Assembly: GCA_003219495.1 (NCBI GenBank)
Contig: QHOZ01000070.1
Coordinates: forward strand, 10,099 to 18,659
From: Verrucomicrobiota bacterium
GTDB taxonomy: Bacteria; Verrucomicrobiota; Verrucomicrobiae; Chthoniobacterales; UBA10450
Length of the DNA: 8,561 nt
Direction: 5' to 3'
A program made the translations under genes and the position numbers. This document shows positions 1 through 6,302 of this stretch, one piece after another; within the stretch, counting starts at the first letter, position 1; each line of letters begins with the position of its first letter. The notes under the pieces are model-generated. The model was given only the letters and a program-made list of their open reading frames with translations, was not told the origin of the DNA and ran no database searches.

Positions 1-1078
1 TGAGCATTCCGGCGCGAAACAGCCAACCGCTCAGCGCGAGCAGCACTCCGGAGATTCCGTACGTCGCTGCGATCATTTTTTTTCGCCCAATGGTGTCGAA
101 GAAGTGGCCGAGCAGGAGCGGGCCAAAAAAATTGCCGACCGCGAAGGGTAAAAGATAAGCGCCAACGTTTTGTTCCGGCACACCGTAGAAGCGCATCAAG
201 ACAAGGCCGTAAGTGAAGAAAATCGCGTTGTAGAAAAAAGCCTGCGTGAACATCAACACGAAACCCAAAAATGAGCGCCGCCGATGTTCGTGAGCGACCG
301 CATTCCAAATTTCGTGCCATGGTGTGTGCGTACGTGTGTGGATGCGCGTCGGCGGCAAATCGTTCGTTTCCGAAACGCCGATTGAGCGCTCCACTTGATC
401 GACAATCTCTTCTGCGTCGCGGTTGCGCCCGTGGATCATGAGCCAGCGTGGACTTTCCGGAATCCAGCGACGAAAGAAAACCACGATCAGACCAAGCGTC
501 GCGCCGATGGCGAAGGCCAGCCGCCAACCGAACGAAAGGGCAAAATATCTTGGATCGAGAAGGAAAACGGTCGCCCCGGACCCGAGCGCTGCGCCAATCC
601 AATACGAACCGTTGATCATCAAATCGACGCGTCCCCGCACCCGTGCCGGAATCAATTCATCGATCGCGGAATTGATCGCGGCGTACTCGCCGCCGATCCC
701 CGCTCCGGTGATCGCGCGAAAAATCGCGTAGCTTGAAAAATTCCACGAGAACGCGGAAAGCGCGGTGCCCAACAAATAAACCGCCACCGTGATGAAGAAT
801 AACCTTTTGCGCCCGAACCGATCCGTCCCGTAACCAAAGAGCAAAGCGCCAACGACCGCTCCGGCGAGATAGCAGCTCGCGCTCGCGCCAACTTCGCTTT
901 CGGTAAGCGCGAGCGTTTCGCGGCGAGTCAGAATTCCCGCGAGCGCTCCGGCAAGCGTGACTTCAAGTCCGTCAAGAATCCAGGTCGCGCCTAATGAAAG
1001 GACGATCAACCAATGCCAGCGGCTCCACGGAAGCCGATCCAGCCGCGCCGGAACGCGCGATTCAATCGTTTCGCCCAT
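1..1078 (-). CDS. MFS transporter, C-terminus cut by the window edge
   Basis: Inner-membrane secondary transporter of the major facilitator superfamily. The frame is open from the ATG at 1078 to the left edge, giving 359 residues with no stop. Helix 1 (about 24-50) carries D36 in the context LDGLE, like the acidic helix-1 motif of organic-acid and aromatic-acid:H+ symporters. The loop 2-3 signature GYGTDRFGRKR lies at 82-92 and is echoed as GHFFDTIGRKK at 324-334, the usual half-repeat of the fold. R121, G125 and GGEY (129-132) lie in helix 4. The PESPRWL motif (207-213) closes helix 6 and is typical of sugar-porter-like members. A soluble loop rich in His, Thr and Arg spans about 240-268. 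Full-length relatives have roughly 430-480 residues, so about 100 are missing. No Shine-Dalgarno precedes the ATG; the start was chosen as the ATG just before the first hydrophobic helix. The substrate cannot be told from sequence. It lies 66 bp downstream of the lipoprotein gene on the same strand. Confidence 0.9.
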   Translation of the reverse strand, partial: MGETIESRVPARLDRLPWSRWHWLIVLSLGATWILDGLEVTLAGALAGILTRRETLALTESEVGASASCYLAGAVVGALLFGYGTDRFGRKRLFFITVAVYLLGTALSAFSWNFSSYAIFRAITGAGIGGEYAAINSAIDELIPARVRGRVDLMINGSYWIGAALGSGATVFLLDPRYFALSFGWRLAFAIGATLGLIVVFFRRWIPESPRWLMIHGRNRDAEEIVDQVERSIGVSETNDLPPTRIHTRTHTPWHEIWNAVAHEHRRRSFLGFVLMFTQAFFYNAIFFTYGLVLMRFYGVPEQNVGAYLLPFAVGNFFGPLLLGHFFDTIGRKKMIAATYGISGVLLALSGWLFRAGML

Positions 1079-1086
1079 CGACAAAC

Positions 1087-1120
1087 GTTTCGCGCAAAGA
1101 GCGCGCAAGCGCGACGAAAC
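1087..1120. other. Inverted repeat in the lipoprotein-MFS gap
   Basis: GTTTCGCGC (1087-1095) pairs with GCGCGACGAAAC (1109-1120), giving nine base pairs with one bulged A (1114) and a 15-base loop. On the plus strand the stem is followed directly by TTTTCT, which resembles an intrinsic terminator, but both flanking genes run on the minus strand. Read on the minus strand it would lie in the untranslated leader of the MFS gene, ending 8 bases before its ATG. There it could mask translation initiation, act as an operator, or be chance in GC-rich sequence. The repeat is seen directly; its role is a guess. Confidence 0.35.
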
Positions 1121-1144
1121 TTTTCTACTTTCTAATTCTGCGCA

Positions 1145-1513
1145 TCAGTCTTCGTAGGTCGGCAGACCCTTCGCGCGTCGCTTGTCCTTGATGTAATTCA
1201 CCATGTCTTCCGACGTTTTGAAGCTCTCGGATTTAAACGGCGCCTTCTTCTTGCGACGAATCACGCTGTACCACCAACGCCAATAATTTTGCCACGTGTC
1301 GTAGCCCGCTTCCGGCTTCTCCTTTTTCATCTCGGCGGCAATGCGCTCGTCCACACGTTCTTTCCAATATTCCTCTTCGGACACATTTTTCATCGTCGTG
1401 TGACCAGACGTGTCCGTGCTGTATTCCCGAATCGTGCGGTGTCCTCCGCAGCCGGAAAGTGAAAACGCCGCGAGAAGCAGCGCGACGATAAGTTGTTTTG
1501 AAAATCTCTGCAT
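1145..1513 (-). CDS. Small lipoprotein of unknown function
   Basis: A 122-residue exported lipoprotein. The N-terminus has a short positive stretch (R3, K6), a hydrophobic core (8-18) and a lipobox LSGC at 19-22, so signal peptidase II should cleave before C22. The mature part of about 100 residues is hydrophilic and highly charged. It includes an acidic/basic stretch (45-68), an unusual aromatic cluster TWQNYWRWWY (73-82), a basic patch RRKKK (86-90) and a lysine-rich tail. There is no further membrane segment. I recognise no family. It sits between secA (65 bp upstream) and the MFS gene (66 bp downstream), all on the minus strand. A possible promoter lies in the upstream gap: TTGACG (1549-1554), 17 bases, then a poor AATCTT (1526-1531). 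No Shine-Dalgarno is seen. The signal peptide makes this reading convincing although the function is open. Confidence 0.8.
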   Translation of the reverse strand: MQRFSKQLIVALLLAAFSLSGCGGHRTIREYSTDTSGHTTMKNVSEEEYWKERVDERIAAEMKKEKPEAGYDTWQNYWRWWYSVIRRKKKAPFKSESFKTSEDMVNYIKDKRRAKGLPTYED

Positions 1514-1552
1514 GATCAGCCGGGAAAGATTTCCAAACTAACAGCGATCGTC

Positions 1553-1579
1553 AATTTCGAAAGCGAACACTTTGAAATT
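1553..1579 (-). terminator. Possible hairpin just after secA
   Basis: AATTTCGAAAG (1553-1563) and CTTTGAAATT (1570-1579) form a ten-base-pair stem with one bulged G and a six-base loop, starting at the secA stop codon. It is AT-rich, and on the minus strand no run of T follows it, so it is at best a weak terminator or a 3'-end RNA stabiliser. Transcription may continue into the lipoprotein gene. Confidence 0.3.
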
Positions 1580-3159
1580 TACGCGGTGCGACCGCAGCAA
1601 TTTTTGTATTTCTTTCCACTGCCGCAGGGGCACGGCTCATTCCGGCCCACTTTTGGCAGCGAACGCTTCACCGGAAGATCGATCGAAATTTCGCCGGCGC
1701 CATCACAGTCTCCCGCCGCGACTCCGGCCATTGCCGGAACGGGTTGCGGTTGGCGCGAGCGCATCGGCGCATTCGCGGTCGGTGCAGTGGGCGCATCTTC
1801 CTTGAGCAGGAATTGCGGGAGAGTCGCGAGGAAATTCTCGAACGCTTGAAGATTCGACGTGCTCCGGAAGAGATTATGCAGCACTTCATTCTTAATGTTC
1901 GCCATCAGCTCGACGAACATGTCGTAAGCTTCCGTTTTGTATTCAATCAACGGATCCTTTTGCGCGTAACCCCGGAGATAAACGCCTTCGCGAAGCGCAT
2001 CCATCGCGTACAGATGTTCCTGCCAGAGGCGATCGATCGCATTCAAAATGATGTAACGCTCGAGGCTCTTCACCGCGGTCGCCTCCTCATGACTGGATTT
2101 GCGGTCGTAGGACTCTTTCACCTTGGCGATAAGGAACTGCGCGTTCTCATTCACGCTGCGCGTCTCGAATTGCGCTTTCTCCTTCGTTAGGCCGAGCGGG
2201 AAAGTCGTGTTCACCCAGTGAATCAGTCCAGTGAAGTTCGGCTCGTCCACGTCCAAGTATTCATTCACCTTCGCGGGAATCGCTTCGTCGATGACCTCGA
2301 ATATCAGCGTGCGCGGATCTTCCGAGTCGATCACTTCGTTGCGATACGTGTAAACCACTTCGCGCTGCATGTTCATCACGTCATCGAAATCGAGCGTGCG
2401 TTTGCGGATCAAATAATTGCGCTGCTCGACGCGTTTCTGCGCCGTCTCGACCGACTTGTTCAACCAGCGATGCTCGAGCTCCTGGCCCTCTTCGAGACCA
2501 AAGCGCTCCATGATTTTCGTCATCCGATCGGCCACGCCGAAGTTGCGCATCAAGTCGTCTTCAAACGAAACGTAGAATCGCGACGCGCCGGGATCTCCCT
2601 GACGCGCGCAACGTCCGCGTAATTGTCGATCTATCCGGCGCGCTTCGTGACGTTCGGTGCCGAGAACAAACAAACCTCCTGCGTCCGCCACGCCTTGGCC
2701 GAGCTTAATGTCGGTCCCGCGTCCAGCCATGTTGGTTGAAATTGTCACCGTACCTGGTTGACCTGCGCGCTGCACGATCTCCGCTTCCTGCATGTGAAAT
2801 TTCGCATTCAGGACGTTGTGCGGAATTTTTTCGCGCTTGAGCATTCGGCTCAACAGCTCACTCGATTCCACACTGACTGTTCCGACCAAGACTGGCTGCT
2901 GTTTCGTGTGGTGTTCTCTGATTTCGTTGATGACCGCGTTGTATTTCTCACGGCGCGTCTTGTAGATGCGGTCGTTGAAATCCTTGCGCGCAACCGGCCG
3001 ATTCGTAGGAATCACGTTAACGTCGAGCTTGTAAATGTCGTGAAACTCGGCCGCTTTGCGTTTCGCGATCGATCTGGACGCCTTCTTTTGCTTCGACCGC
3101 CTGATGTAATCCATCACTCCAACGCCGCCCCGGCATTTTACGCCCGGTGAATTCATCAA
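1579..3159 (-). CDS. secA: SecA translocase ATPase, C-terminal part (frame broken from N-terminal part)
   Basis: Second half of the SecA preprotein translocase motor, in a different frame from the first half. Counting from the TTG at 3159 it has 526 codons, but codons 1-35 are out-of-frame reading of the upstream secA sequence. Genuine SecA begins at [12 protein letters not shown] (36-47; from base 3054). It then shows PTNRP (51-55), the nucleotide-binding domain 2 motifs [12 protein letters not shown] (143-154) and [13 protein letters not shown] (179-191; arginine-finger region), the helical scaffold and wing regions, and a C-terminal zinc-binding tail with [13 protein letters not shown] (510-522), used for SecB and ribosome contact. 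All of this is undamaged to the TAA stop. No ribosome binding site supports independent translation, so I read it as a fragment of one gene starting at 4501. Without motif III and nucleotide-binding domain 1 it could not work as a motor alone. Confidence 0.9.
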   Translation of the reverse strand: MMNSPGVKCRGGVGVMDYIRRSKQKKASRSIAKRKAAEFHDIYKLDVNVIPTNRPVARKDFNDRIYKTRREKYNAVINEIREHHTKQQPVLVGTVSVESSELLSRMLKREKIPHNVLNAKFHMQEAEIVQRAGQPGTVTISTNMAGRGTDIKLGQGVADAGGLFVLGTERHEARRIDRQLRGRCARQGDPGASRFYVSFEDDLMRNFGVADRMTKIMERFGLEEGQELEHRWLNKSVETAQKRVEQRNYLIRKRTLDFDDVMNMQREVVYTYRNEVIDSEDPRTLIFEVIDEAIPAKVNEYLDVDEPNFTGLIHWVNTTFPLGLTKEKAQFETRSVNENAQFLIAKVKESYDRKSSHEEATAVKSLERYIILNAIDRLWQEHLYAMDALREGVYLRGYAQKDPLIEYKTEAYDMFVELMANIKNEVLHNLFRSTSNLQAFENFLATLPQFLLKEDAPTAPTANAPMRSRQPQPVPAMAGVAAGDCDGAGEISIDLPVKRSLPKVGRNEPCPCGSGKKYKNCCGRTA

Positions 3160-4501
3160 CGATGACGACCTTGTTCTCCTCGACGACGTACTGCACGTCT
3201 TTGTCGAACACGCAGTAAGCGCGAAGCAAGTTCGAGATGTTGTGAATCCGTTCGGCTAGGGTGTCGCAGAGCTGTTGCCGCTCCGTTTTACGCTTGTCTT
3301 TCTCCTCGTCCGACAGAGTTGGATCGAGATCGATCTCGGTGAATTCGCTAATCAAATCCGGCAGCACGAACGCATTCGGATCGTCCGGATTTAAAAATGT
3401 CCGCCCTTGCTCCGACAAATCCGATTCGTTCGATTTTTCGTCGATCGTGAAAAACAATTCTTCCTTGAGCCGAAACAGTTCTTCTTTGCGCGTGTCCGAA
3501 TAAAACGAAAGCTCGGCCTTGTCGATCGCGCGCCGTTTCTCCGGATCTTCCATCATCCGCAACAATTGTTTGTTGCGCGGCTGTCCAAGTTTCACTTTGA
3601 ACATGAGCAGGCCGCCGAGTTCAGCATCGCCTTTCTCGAACGCTTCGCCCGCTTCGCTCGCCATGCGATTGACCAGCATCGTTTGTTTACGCACGAGCTG
3701 CTCGATCAACGGCTTCCACTTGTCGTATTGATGCGTCGAGACTGTCGCCGGGCCGCTGATGATCCACGGCGTGCGCGCTTCGTCGATCAGGATCGAGTCG
3801 ACTTCATCGACAATTGCGAAATGATAACCGCGCTGGACCTGTTGCTCGCGCGTCGTGGCCATTCCGTTGTCGCGCAAATAATCGAAACCGAACTCGCTGT
3901 TCGTTCCGTAAGTAAGGTCGCAAGCGTATTGCTGACGGCGAACGTCCGGCTCTTGATCGTGTTGAATGCAACCGACCGTGAGCCCGAGAAAAGTGTAGAG
4001 CTGCCCCATCCACTCGGCGTCGCGTCGCGCGAGATAATCATTCACCGTCACCGAGTGCGCGCCGCGACCGGTCAGCGCATTCAAATAGAGCGGCAACGTC
4101 GCGACCAAAGTTTTGCCTTCACCCGTCGCCATTTCCGCGATCCGGCCGCGATGCAAAACCATTCCGCCGACCAATTGCACATCGACATGCACCATGTCCC
4201 AGGTCATCGGCTGATCGCAGACGGTGAACGAATGGCGTTGCTCTTTCAGACGGCGCGCGGCGTTCTTAACGACCGCGAACGCTTCCGGCAGGATCCGATC
4301 GAGCTGTTGCCATTGCTCTTCGGGGTCGAAAATCTTGGCAAGGTCGTCTTTAAAGGCCGCAGTCTTCGCGCGCAATTCGTCGTCCGAAAGTTTTTTGAAC
4401 TGCTCATCGAACTCATTGATCCGTCGCACCATGGGCGCAAGACGTCTCAGTTCGCGGGCGTTCTTCGAGCCGAAAAGCTTCTTTAAAATCCAATTAACCA
4501 T
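3017..4501 (-). CDS. secA: SecA translocase ATPase, N-terminal part (frame broken)
   Basis: First half of SecA, the ATPase that pushes unfolded preproteins through SecYEG. The frame gives 494 residues, of which 1-482 are SecA and the last 12 are out-of-frame. It starts with the usual amphipathic N-terminus ([17 protein letters not shown]). Walker A is ATGEGKT (125-131), followed by [11 protein letters not shown] (151-161), [16 protein letters not shown] (197-212) and Walker B/DEAD-like [15 protein letters not shown] (231-245). The preprotein cross-linking region (about 251-447) is near 197 residues, against about 108 in E. coli as I recall it. VDEFTGR and [19 protein letters not shown] follow intact up to ETQ at 482. 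The next conserved block is missing and the frame is wrong. Restored, the protein would be about 1000 residues (482 + 27 + 491), normal for the long-insertion type. The start is a clear ATG without a Shine-Dalgarno. Confidence 0.92.
   Translation of the reverse strand: MVNWILKKLFGSKNARELRRLAPMVRRINEFDEQFKKLSDDELRAKTAAFKDDLAKIFDPEEQWQQLDRILPEAFAVVKNAARRLKEQRHSFTVCDQPMTWDMVHVDVQLVGGMVLHRGRIAEMATGEGKTLVATLPLYLNALTGRGAHSVTVNDYLARRDAEWMGQLYTFLGLTVGCIQHDQEPDVRRQQYACDLTYGTNSEFGFDYLRDNGMATTREQQVQRGYHFAIVDEVDSILIDEARTPWIISGPATVSTHQYDKWKPLIEQLVRKQTMLVNRMASEAGEAFEKGDAELGGLLMFKVKLGQPRNKQLLRMMEDPEKRRAIDKAELSFYSDTRKEELFRLKEELFFTIDEKSNESDLSEQGRTFLNPDDPNAFVLPDLISEFTEIDLDPTLSDEEKDKRKTERQQLCDTLAERIHNISNLLRAYCVFDKDVQYVVEENKVVIVDEFTGRKMPGRRWSDGLHQAVEAKEGVQIDRETQSGRVSRHLQARR
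3052..3060 (-). other. Deletion/frameshift junction inside secA
   Basis: On the minus strand the codons GAA ACG CAA (Glu-Thr-Gln, last base at 3056) end the first frame. The codons GCG GCC GAG (Ala-Ala-Glu, first base at 3054) open the second. One A (3055) lies between them. In E. coli SecA as I remember it, 27 residues stand between the matching positions (from TLAS to ADTE, including QNYFR and LAGMTGTA). Restoring them needs 81 bases where one is present, so 80 bases would have been lost, which agrees with the observed frame change. MTGTA acts as helicase motif III between the two nucleotide-binding domains. Either the organism or an ancestral cell lost it, or assembly dropped it. Confidence 0.85.
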
Positions 4502-4532
4502 TCAGTCTGCAATATCGACGAGATTCCCTCAT

Positions 4533-4561
4533 TTGTCATTATGCCCCGCGCTCGCTAAGCT
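4533..4561 (+). promoter_or_regulatory. Possible ridA operon promoter
   Basis: TTGTCA (4533-4538) stands 17 bases from TAAGCT (4556-4561), a good -35 with a poor -10. The -10 ends only six bases before the ridA ATG, so if it is used the transcript would have almost no leader. The -35 shares base 4538 with the proposed secA -10 on the other strand. Weak, found by eye. Confidence 0.25.
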
Positions 4562-4566
4562 GAAAA
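4538..4566 (-). promoter_or_regulatory. Possible secA promoter
   Basis: Read on the minus strand: TTTTCA (4566-4561), 17 bases, CATAAT (4543-4538), which differs from the sigma-70 -10 consensus by one base. This would give a leader of about 30 bases before the secA ATG. It is the best -10-like element in the 66-bp gap between the divergent secA and ridA genes, which must contain both promoters if each is transcribed from here. Confidence 0.35.
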
Positions 4567-4567
4567 A

Positions 4568-4981
4568 ATGAAGAAAATCATTTCCACTTCTGATGCGCCA
4601 GCAGCCATCGGGCCGTACTCACAAGGCGTGCGCGTCGGATCGATCATTTTTTATTCGGGCCAAATCCCGCTCGATCCGAAGAGCGGCCAGGTCGTTTCTG
4701 GCGGCATCGATGTCCAAACGCGGCGGGTCATGGAAAACATCGGCGGTTTGCTGAAAGCCGAAGGGCTCGGCTATGACAACGTCGTTAAAACCACGATTTT
4801 TCTCGCCAGCATGGGCGATTTTCAAACTGTAAACGAAATCTACGGCAGCTATTTCAAACAAGCGCCGCCCGCGCGCTCAACCGTTCAGGCCGGAGCGCTG
4901 CCGAAAAATGTCGGGATCGAAATCGAGGTCATCGCGGTCGCGGGCAACGGCGATCGCACGGTCGCGGACACGTCGGGTTAG
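4568..4981 (+). CDS. ridA: RidA family reactive imine/enamine deaminase
   Basis: Cytosolic 137-residue protein of the YjgF/YER057c/UK114 (Rid) family. Such proteins form trimers and hydrolyse the enamine/imine intermediates released by PLP enzymes such as threonine dehydratase, sparing other PLP enzymes from damage. Visible family features: the N-terminal IGPYSQG (14-20, with Y17), FYSGQIPLD (28-36), VVKTTIFLASMGDF (72-85), PPARSTVQ (100-107) with the substrate-carboxylate-binding R103, and E120 in IEIEVIAV. The arginine and glutamate are those of true deaminating RidA members rather than the Rid subgroups that lack the arginine. Length is normal for the family, with a few extra C-terminal residues. 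The ATG is preceded by GAAAAA rather than a Shine-Dalgarno. It is the first gene of the plus-strand unit, 12 bp ahead of pyrE. Confidence 0.93.
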   Translation: MKKIISTSDAPAAIGPYSQGVRVGSIIFYSGQIPLDPKSGQVVSGGIDVQTRRVMENIGGLLKAEGLGYDNVVKTTIFLASMGDFQTVNEIYGSYFKQAPPARSTVQAGALPKNVGIEIEVIAVAGNGDRTVADTSG

Positions 4982-4993
4982 ATCGACAACTTG

Positions 4994-5563
4994 ATGAGCG
5001 AAGATCTGCTCGCCCTTTTCCGAAAAACCGGCGCGCTGCTCGACGGCCATTTCGTTCTGCGCTCGGGATTACACAGCCGGCAATATTTTCAGTGCGCGAT
5101 CCTTCTTTCGCACACCGACATCGCTGCGGACGTTTGCGAAATGCTCGCGGCCAAGTTGCGCGGCTTTGCCTGCGATTCGGTAGTCTCCCCCGCCCTCGGC
5201 GGAATCATTGTTGGCCAGGAAGTCGGCCGCTCGTTAGGCAAACGCCATATCTTCGTCGAAAAAAATGACGACGGTAAACTTGTGCTTCGCCGGGGATTCA
5301 AGATCGACAACGGCGAGAAATTTATTGTTGTTGAAGATGTCGTGACCCGCGGCGGTCGCGTTCAGGAAACGATCGACATCGTGCGCGCGCACGGCGGCGT
5401 TGTCACCGCGGTCGGAGTGATTGTCGATCGAAGCGGCGGCAAAAAACCGGATTTCGGTTGCCCGTTCCTTAGTTTGGTCGAAATGAATGTGGAGAATTTC
5501 GAAGCGGACAAATTGCCCGCCGATCTGGCGAAGATTCCCGCCGTGAAACCTGGAAGCAAATGA
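4994..5563 (+). CDS. pyrE: Orotate phosphoribosyltransferase
   Basis: Cytosolic enzyme joining orotate to PRPP to form orotidine 5'-monophosphate, the fifth step of de novo pyrimidine synthesis. From the ATG at 4994 it has 189 residues. An in-frame TTG at 4991 would add one Met; the ATG is preferred, though neither has a ribosome binding site. The N-terminal part has GHFVLRSGLHSRQYFQC (18-34), the orotate-site region, and SPALGGIIVG (65-74). The PRPP-binding loop IVVEDVVTRGG is at 111-121 and has the two acidic residues E114 and D115. K90 and R99/R100 fall in the mobile catalytic loop region shared by this family. Length is normal for bacterial PyrE. The last codon overlaps the sdhC start in ATGA (5560-5563), so translation is probably coupled to the respiratory genes that follow. 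Confidence 0.94.
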   Translation: MSEDLLALFRKTGALLDGHFVLRSGLHSRQYFQCAILLSHTDIAADVCEMLAAKLRGFACDSVVSPALGGIIVGQEVGRSLGKRHIFVEKNDDGKLVLRRGFKIDNGEKFIVVEDVVTRGGRVQETIDIVRAHGGVVTAVGVIVDRSGGKKPDFGCPFLSLVEMNVENFEADKLPADLAKIPAVKPGSK

Positions 5564-6300
5564 CAAGCGAACCAAAATCAGCCGCCGCCGCAACTGTGCG
5601 CGTGCAACCGCGCGGCTTTATCGCTGAGTTCATTCATTCCTCGGTCGGCCGCAAAATGATTGTCGCCGTCACCGGCGTGATCCTGACTTTGTTCGTGATC
5701 GGTCATTTGCTCGGCAACCTGCAAATTTATCTCGGACCCGAGTGGATCAATTCCTACTCGCAACATCTGCGCGATCTCGGCCCCCTCCTCTGGCTCATTC
5801 GAATTTTCCTCATCATCAGCGTGATCTTGCACATTTACTTCACGATTCAGCTCGTGATCGAGAACCGGCGCGCGCGGCCGGAGCAATATCGCGACCGGAA
5901 TTACGTGAAAGCGAGCTGGGCGTCGCGGCACATGGCCGTGAGCGGTCTCGTTGTACTCGCCTTCATCATTTTTCATCTGCTCCATTTCACCGCGCGCAAA
6001 TTTAATCCGCAGTTTCCCCTCCTGAAGCTCGATCCGCTCAATCGCTACGACGTCTACTCGATGATGGTTTACGGATTTCAAAACGTTTACGTGTCCGCGT
6101 TTTACATCATCGGATTATTTTTACTGACGCTTCATCTCGCGCACGGCTCGTCGAGTTTTTTCCAATCGCTCGGACTGAGTAATCAACGCCTCACGCCGAA
6201 GCTCGCGATTTGCGGACGAATTTTCGCCTGGCTGCTTTTCATCGGCTACGTGTCGATCCCCATCGCGGTTCTGCTCGGTTACGTCAAACCTGCGCAATAA
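5560..6300 (+). CDS. sdhC: Succinate dehydrogenase cytochrome b subunit (b558 type)
   Basis: Membrane anchor of complex II; carries haem b and passes electrons from the iron-sulfur subunit to quinone. 246 residues with five hydrophobic helices: about 33-57, 75-100, 124-145, 176-196 and 217-240. This is the single-subunit anchor of the Bacteroidetes/Bacillus/Wolinella type rather than the SdhC+SdhD pair of proteobacteria. Helix-embedded histidines that could hold two haems are H49, H91, H139 or H142, and H192 or H195; the H49-H91 spacing of 42 matches my recollection of Bacillus Sdh[15 protein letters not shown] (27-40) and [13 protein letters not shown] (48-60) are typical of this family. The start lies in the pyrE stop (ATGA). 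A weak GGAAG precedes it closely. sdhA follows after two bases, and no separate sdhD is present or needed. Confidence 0.94.
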   Translation: MTSEPKSAAAATVRVQPRGFIAEFIHSSVGRKMIVAVTGVILTLFVIGHLLGNLQIYLGPEWINSYSQHLRDLGPLLWLIRIFLIISVILHIYFTIQLVIENRRARPEQYRDRNYVKASWASRHMAVSGLVVLAFIIFHLLHFTARKFNPQFPLLKLDPLNRYDVYSMMVYGFQNVYVSAFYIIGLFLLTLHLAHGSSSFFQSLGLSNQRLTPKLAICGRIFAWLLFIGYVSIPIAVLLGYVKPAQ

Positions 6301-6302
6301 TT

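Noticed and set aside
316..346. TG/CA-rich alternating stretch resembling a microsatellite or palindromic operator
   Set aside because: It lies within the MFS coding frame and encodes an IHTRTHTP loop. It is short and imperfect, so codon content explains it.
395..736. Two overlapping plus-strand open frames of about 100 codons
   Set aside because: They are antisense to the MFS gene, whose minus-strand frame has clear helices and motifs.
3017..3159. Programmed ribosomal frameshift joining the two secA frames
   Set aside because: There is no slippery heptamer at the junction, and a frameshift could not supply the 27 missing conserved residues. A deletion explains both the frame and the gap.
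1579..3159. The SecA C-terminal half as an independent gene with its own start
   Set aside because: Its first 35 codons are the upstream secA sequence read out of frame, and no ribosome binding site precedes the TTG/ATG. It has no nucleotide-binding domain 1.
3407..4486. A 359-codon open frame on the plus strand opposite secA
   Set aside because: It lies wholly antisense to well-conserved SecA coding sequence. Its protein shows no recognisable motif and is rich in Arg, His and Phe, as expected from reading GC-biased codons backwards.
6210..6302. Upstream start for sdhA, adding 31 residues
   Set aside because: The extension would lie within sdhC and is arginine-rich with no similarity to SdhA N-termini. 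The ATG at 6303, two bases after sdhC, fits the family.
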